Shown piece after piece: positions 37,372-40,862 of a stretch of DNA of 40,862 nucleotides. The stretch lies in the IMG/VR virus record IMGVR_UViG_3300042887_000373, positions 1 to 40,862 of that record; one strand, given 5' to 3'. The number at the start of each line of letters is the position of its first letter. Within the stretch, counting starts at the first letter, position 1. A program made the translations under genes and the position numbers. The notes beneath the pieces were generated by a model. It saw only the letters and a program-made list of their open reading frames with translations. It had not been told where the DNA came from and searched no databases. This stretch comes from a virus.

Positions 37372-37605
37372 TTAAATTACTCTCTTAATGATAATACCTT
37401 GTGGTTTAATTCCCATTAAACTTTGTTCAAAGTTTTCACGATCAACTTTTTCTTGATCTACTTGTTTTACAATGTCATTTGCATTATCTTGCATTGCTCT
37501 TTTAAGCATTGCAGCATCTTCTTTAGCACTAGGAAACTTTTCGTAAAATCTTTTATTAGAAGCTTTTACATCTTCTATTCCATATTGTTTATTGTTCTTC
37601 ACCAT
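37372..37605 (-). CDS. Hypothetical protein (77 aa)
   Basis: The product is helical and charged, starting MVKNNKQYGIEDVKASNKRF with AMLKRAMQDNANDIVKQVD and a final GIIIKRVI strand. It overlaps the upstream gene by 17 bases. Position just downstream of terminase and the 112-residue gene could suit a terminase-associated factor, but composition gives no support for a specific function. No family recognised. Confidence 0.58.
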   Translation of the reverse strand: MVKNNKQYGIEDVKASNKRFYEKFPSAKEDAAMLKRAMQDNANDIVKQVDQEKVDRENFEQSLMGIKPQGIIIKRVI

Positions 37606-37927
37606 CTAAATCCTCCGGTTTCGATAATCTTTGTGAAACTATACCCTGAAAACAAGTTTGTGTAAAGCTAGGAATCATCATATCAGATATAGGATTTTCA
37701 GGATGTTCAGCGTAATAAGATATACAAGGAACTCCTTTCTTATCCCATGCTACTAAAGCATAGCCCTTTAGATCCATTCTATCTGTAATAGCTATAGCCG
37801 CACTATGTAAAGCATCAATAACTTTATCATTTTCATGACGAGCTAATACTCGTGATGATGGCTTTCTATTAAAAACGTTAAGAGTAATAACGTTTGTGTT
37901 TTCTGTATTTTGTAACTTTTTCGTCAT
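37589..37927 (-). CDS. Hypothetical protein downstream of terminase (112 aa)
   Basis: I choose ATG 37925-37927; an in-frame ATG at 37945 would lengthen it by six residues, but neither has a clear ribosome binding site (GAAGAAG precedes the chosen one). The product includes VITLNVFNRKPSSRVLARHE, then DRMDLKGYALVAWDKKGVPC and ISYYAEHPENPISDMMIP. It appears to be a small alpha/beta protein. The start overlaps the terminase gene by 50 bases. The small-terminase gene is not otherwise identified, but nothing here indicates that role. Confidence 0.6.
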   Translation of the reverse strand: MTKKLQNTENTNVITLNVFNRKPSSRVLARHENDKVIDALHSAAIAITDRMDLKGYALVAWDKKGVPCISYYAEHPENPISDMMIPSFTQTCFQGIVSQRLSKPEDLDGEEQ

Positions 37928-39380
37928 AATCTTCTTCAGGGTCATCAGGGTGTACTACTAAAAATCCTTCACGTATTCGCATAAGAGCTTGTACACATGT
38001 ATCGTGTACGTCATCATGCTTTCCGTAAGGAAATTGAGCAGATTCCTCTATTACGTCTTTAGTCCATTCTTTATCAAGTGTAAAGACTAATCCTCCTTCA
38101 AACATACTTGCAACTCCATGCGTTCTTGAAATTTTATCTCGCTCAGGAGAGAATGTAATAACAGGTACCCCTGATCTTCTCATATCTTGTATTAAAGATT
38201 GACCCGAGGCACGTTTTTCAATAAGCACTCCATCGGGCATCCATTCTTTATAACTATCTTGCGCACGTTTTCTTAAATCTGGATATTCTAATCTTTCTTT
38301 CCATGCGTCTAATAATATACATGCAGCATAAGGTTGATTTTCTTGATCTCGTGCTGTAAAAACTCCCCATGTAGTACACGCACTAAAGTCGGCTGTAGAT
38401 GATGTACTAAACGCCGTATCATAAGATTGTATTACATAACTTAATACTGGAACTTTTTTATCTTCGTAAATATTCCACCAATCTCTTTTAATAATAGATC
38501 CTTCTTCATTAGAAGGTTGTTGTTGATAAAGAGATTGCCATACACGTTGACCTACTGTATTTTTAATTTTTTCTAAATCTTCTTTAGAATATGCTTCTGG
38601 CCATAACGCATTACCACTACTATCAATTGCTGGTAGATCCAGTATTTTCCACTTTTCTTGAGTGTCTTGTAAAATGAATCCAGCTAAATCGTCTTGATGC
38701 CATCTTGTTTGAATTAATATAATTTTACCACCAGGTTGTAATCGTGTGTAAGCTACAGATTTATACCAGTCTATTAAATTTCTTCGTTGAACTTCTGATT
38801 CAGCGTCCTCTCTTCCTTTTATCGGGTCATCTATAATTAATAAATGCGCACCTCTACCTGTAATCGCTCCACCAGCACCGACTGCACTATACGTTCCACC
38901 TTGCATTGTATGAAAACGTTTCGCACTTGTAGAATCAGATCGTAGTCCTACTTGTGGAAATACTTTATTAAAATCAGGCGATTGAACTTGGTTCCTTACT
39001 TTACGACCAAAGTCATCAGCTAACTCTTGAGCATAAGTAGCTTGTATAATAAATTCATTTGGATTATTTCCAAGATACCATGCGGGAAAGAACTCACTAC
39101 ATAACATAGACTTTCCATGTCGTGGTGGCATAAAGACTGCAAGTCTTTTAATTTCTCCCGCTTCTAATAATTCTAAATTTTTAGTAATGAGTTGTATATG
39201 TACAGGATCCTTGTATCCCGGGTACATGTATTTAGCATATGCTATTAAACTTTTTCGAGAAATATTATTATTTAATAAATTTTTAAAAAATTCTATAGCA
39301 TCAAGAGCACGCTTATCTTTAGTTTTCTGATAAAGAGTGATCGCTTCGTTTAGTTTCTGTTTTACTATCTGTTCTTGCAT
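37878..39380 (-). CDS. terL: Terminase large subunit
   Basis: The 500-residue packaging motor has a Walker A-type PPRHGKS (residues 85-91), Walker B LLIIDDP (180-186) and a coupling TRWHQDD (225-231). The nuclease domain has Asp321 in SYDTAF, Glu388 in LIEKRASG and Asp456-457 in KHDDVHD. ATP hydrolysis pumps DNA through the portal and the RNase H-like domain cuts the concatemer. Length and motif spacing are those of podovirus and T4-like TerL. The first 62 bases overlap the glycosyltransferase gene in another frame. The C-terminal tail is YDEKVTKYRKHKRYYS. Confidence 0.95.
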   Translation of the reverse strand: MQEQIVKQKLNEAITLYQKTKDKRALDAIEFFKNLLNNNISRKSLIAYAKYMYPGYKDPVHIQLITKNLELLEAGEIKRLAVFMPPRHGKSMLCSEFFPAWYLGNNPNEFIIQATYAQELADDFGRKVRNQVQSPDFNKVFPQVGLRSDSTSAKRFHTMQGGTYSAVGAGGAITGRGAHLLIIDDPIKGREDAESEVQRRNLIDWYKSVAYTRLQPGGKIILIQTRWHQDDLAGFILQDTQEKWKILDLPAIDSSGNALWPEAYSKEDLEKIKNTVGQRVWQSLYQQQPSNEEGSIIKRDWWNIYEDKKVPVLSYVIQSYDTAFSTSSTADFSACTTWGVFTARDQENQPYAACILLDAWKERLEYPDLRKRAQDSYKEWMPDGVLIEKRASGQSLIQDMRRSGVPVITFSPERDKISRTHGVASMFEGGLVFTLDKEWTKDVIEESAQFPYGKHDDVHDTCVQALMRIREGFLVVHPDDPEEDYDEKVTKYRKHKRYYS

Positions 39381-40173
39381 TTTGAAGTCCTACTCCTATA
39401 GCTCCTTTTTGACTATATATATTAAACAATTCTTTTAATTTTATAAAGGGATCTCTTTTTTGTGTTAACACTAATTCCCATGCTTCTGATTTTTGACCTA
39501 TTTTTTCTAGGTACCATGCTAATTTTTGTATATCTCTTACTTTAAAATTTTGCATACGTTCACTATGAAGATCATTTGGATCCTCGGGATTTCCTTCATT
39601 GTACTTTCTTAACTGAAAAGTTTCATCATTATTATTACCAGTAATATCTGCTCTATCGTGTATTATATCTATATCCACATCTCTCATTATATCTAAGCTA
39701 TAAGCTATCTCACTGATCCACGCATCATTTTGACCATGTAGACTGATATGATCTAATAGCATAAACCAATCTCTAGGAAAGATTGGAAATATCGCATAAG
39801 GGTGCCCAGTTTGTTCTCTTACTTTAAGCACTCTAAAATTGGATCTACGTTCCATGATTTTAGTATCCCAATTTTGAGTAGTCATTATCGCATCATCATT
39901 AAAAAACATTAGCCATTTACCTTTCGCATGAAGAGCTAAAGAATTATTATACCTATGAATATTTTCATATCCCATAGGTTTAAATGTAAGTACGACTTGA
40001 TTTGGATAATTAGTTGTCTTTAAAAATTTTATAGTATCTATATCGTCATCGTCTATTGCAAATAAAAATTGAAGAGATTTAGGATCTTTTGCTTTTCTTA
40101 TTAATGACTCTACTGATTTTTTTAAAGTTTCTACTCGCTTACGTGTAGGAAGTAGTATTGAAATATTGATCAT
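39319..40173 (-). CDS. GT-A-type glycosyltransferase (284 aa)
   Basis: The product begins MINISILLPTRKRVETLKKS, a typical GT2-like donor-binding opening, with the acidic FAIDDDDID (residues 38-46) and a D-x-D-type FFNDDAIM (90-97). Later come WISEIAYSLDIM and VDIDIIHDRADITGNN, then WELVLTQKRDPFIKLKELF. Sugar donor and acceptor are unknown. It sits upstream of terL, overlapping it by 62 bases, and its own ribosome binding site is in a hairpin stem (40179-40206). Glycosyltransferases at this spot recur in marine podoviruses; modification of virion, host surface or DNA are all possible. Confidence 0.78.
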   Translation of the reverse strand: MINISILLPTRKRVETLKKSVESLIRKAKDPKSLQFLFAIDDDDIDTIKFLKTTNYPNQVVLTFKPMGYENIHRYNNSLALHAKGKWLMFFNDDAIMTTQNWDTKIMERRSNFRVLKVREQTGHPYAIFPIFPRDWFMLLDHISLHGQNDAWISEIAYSLDIMRDVDIDIIHDRADITGNNNDETFQLRKYNEGNPEDPNDLHSERMQNFKVRDIQKLAWYLEKIGQKSEAWELVLTQKRDPFIKLKELFNIYSQKGAIGVGLQNARTDSKTETKRSDHSLSEN

Positions 40174-40178
40174 GTATC

Positions 40179-40206
40179 TACCCTAGAGTTTATAAGCTCT
40201 AGGGTA
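40179..40206 (-). promoter_or_regulatory. Hairpin sequestering the glycosyltransferase Shine-Dalgarno
   Basis: On the minus strand TACCCTAGAG pairs with CTCTAGGGTA (10 perfect bp, 8-nt loop). The second arm carries AGGG, seven bases before the ATG at 40173. No T-run follows the hairpin, so a terminator is unlikely; control of translation or of RNA processing is the better reading. Confidence 0.55.
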
Positions 40207-40221
40207 AACAAAAAAGTTTAT

Positions 40222-40395
40222 CTATTCTTCGTCAGTATCATCATTGTCCGAATCAAAATCATCTTGATCCTCGGATCCTGAATCAGTATCGGCATTATAC
40301 TTATCTTCTAAGTCGTTCAGAAGATCATCTATTTCAGCTTGTTTGTCTCTAATGCTTTCGATAATGTTTTCGAAAGATTTTTTCTTTTTAGCCAT
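40222..40395 (-). CDS. Acidic-tailed small protein (57 aa)
   Basis: I place the start at ATG 40393-40395 because AGAGG lies five bases upstream; an upstream in-frame ATG at 40428 lacks a site. The product is MAKKKKSFENIIESIRDKQA with a short coiled coil (EIDDLLNDLEDKY), followed by an acidic, probably disordered tail of Asp, Glu and Ser. Basic head plus acidic tail suggests a small scaffold, DNA mimic or assembly factor. The gene is followed by the hairpin at 40179-40206. Confidence 0.6.
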   Translation of the reverse strand: MAKKKKSFENIIESIRDKQAEIDDLLNDLEDKYNADTDSGSEDQDDFDSDNDDTDEE

Positions 40396-40459
40396 AGTAG
40401 CCTCTTTGTTTATGATTGAGACAGTCACTATACAAATAAATTTACAAAAGAAAAGAAAA

Positions 40460-40862
40460 TTATTTTTTATTTATTTCGTAGAACATGTTGTCGCTATCTT
40501 CAGATATAAAATCTTTATTTTCGACATTCCAGTAAGAACTTTGAACTTTATAGTCAGGCCAATGTGTTGCAGTAGTAAAGCTAGGCACGTTCCAAAGAAT
40601 ACGATTATTAGGCTGAATAGCATAATTACCGTTATCAAGTGCCAGAACATGTCCACACTTATGTTCTTGGGGTATTTCACTATGCTCAGTGTCGAGGATA
40701 TTAGGCTCTGGATGAGCCCAATCAATCGTAAATAGATATTCACCAGCATAAAATTTTTTATCTACCCCAAGGTATTTACATTTTTGTCCAATTAGAAAAT
40801 CAAAAGTATTAACACTAGGATAATAGCTAAATGAATTCCATAGTTCAAGATCAACGAGATTT
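40460..40862 (-). CDS. Conserved hypothetical protein (partial, 5' end outside window)
   Basis: An open frame enters from the right edge and ends at TAA 40460-40462, giving 133 residues without a visible start. It contains FDFLIGQKCKYLGVDKKFYA, then GEYLFTIDWAHPEPNILD, HKCGHVLALDNGNYAIQPNN and RILWNVPSFTT. The HVLALDNGN-x-x-x-QPNNRI-LW block recurs in uncharacterised marine phage proteins. Trp/Tyr-rich, strand-like composition suggests a compact beta protein. It lies 64 bases upstream of the acidic small protein. No enzymatic motif is seen. Confidence 0.72.
   Translation of the reverse strand, partial: NLVDLELWNSFSYYPSVNTFDFLIGQKCKYLGVDKKFYAGEYLFTIDWAHPEPNILDTEHSEIPQEHKCGHVLALDNGNYAIQPNNRILWNVPSFTTATHWPDYKVQSSYWNVENKDFISEDSDNMFYEINKK

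Noticed and set aside
40471-40749. A 92-codon minus-strand frame with hydrophobic segments that looked like a membrane protein.
   Set aside because: It lies in another frame of the conserved 133-residue protein entering from the right edge, whose Trp/Tyr-rich phrase is recognisable.
1-40862. tRNA genes, integrase or attachment sites.
   Set aside because: I saw no cloverleaf with a CCA-proximal stem, no recombinase motifs and no end-to-end repeats by eye; a tRNAscan run would be decisive.

Overview
This window is part of the genome of a strongly AT-rich tailed bacteriophage (roughly 30% G+C by eye), most like the short-tailed (podovirus-type) phages known mainly from marine metagenomes. The signs are a large P22-type portal, a compact terminase, a HK97-type capsid gene next to a scaffold gene, glycine-rich fibers, and many tiny Lys/Arg-rich proteins typical of marine phages. 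The host is not identifiable from sequence alone; a low-GC marine bacterium such as a SAR11-type cell is a guess. Both ends cut through genes, so the genome is longer. I see no integrase, DNA polymerase, RNA polymerase, tRNA or CRISPR array.

Almost every gene is on the minus strand, so the transcription order runs from high to low coordinates. The right end (40862 to 37372) holds a conserved unknown protein, an acidic small protein, a glycosyltransferase, the large terminase subunit and small unknowns. From 37369 to 34674 lies a train of about 14 microproteins, mostly basic, many joined by ATGA or TAATG stop-start overlaps. At least seven are shorter than 60 residues. A perfect 13-bp-stem terminator divides the train. 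Then come the portal, two small genes, a GroES-like co-chaperonin, a probable scaffold, two head genes, the major capsid protein and a probable decoration protein (34672 to 28123).

From 28086 to 16837 is the neck, tail and fiber module: adaptor-like proteins, a second glycosyltransferase, a beta-repeat protein, a duplicated pair of glycine-rich fiber plus partner genes, a 2-oxoglutarate oxygenase and a large tail protein. From 16856 to 10567 come an acetyltransferase, a protein ending in an S74-like chaperone domain and two large probable ejection proteins. The lysis region (10570 to 8644) has a T4-type lysozyme, a 3TM holin, further small membrane proteins and a PD-(D/E)XK nuclease.

The left part (7087 to 1) is a DNA-metabolism operon: two unknowns, an SSB-like protein, an archaeo-eukaryotic-type primase, a DnaQ-like exonuclease, a UvrD-type helicase, a C5 cytosine methyltransferase and a MazG-like nucleotide pyrophosphohydrolase. 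The only plus-strand gene is a SNF2-type helicase at 7172-8647, divergent from this operon across an 84-bp promoter region.

The most unusual sequence-level signal is that ribosome binding sites of several virion genes (starts at 40173, 30160, 28587 and 24212) lie inside predicted hairpins, either in the loop or in the stem. Strong tetraloop hairpins also flank the capsid/decoration genes. Together these suggest post-transcriptional tuning of structural protein dosage. All functional calls are from motif reading by eye; no database search was possible.
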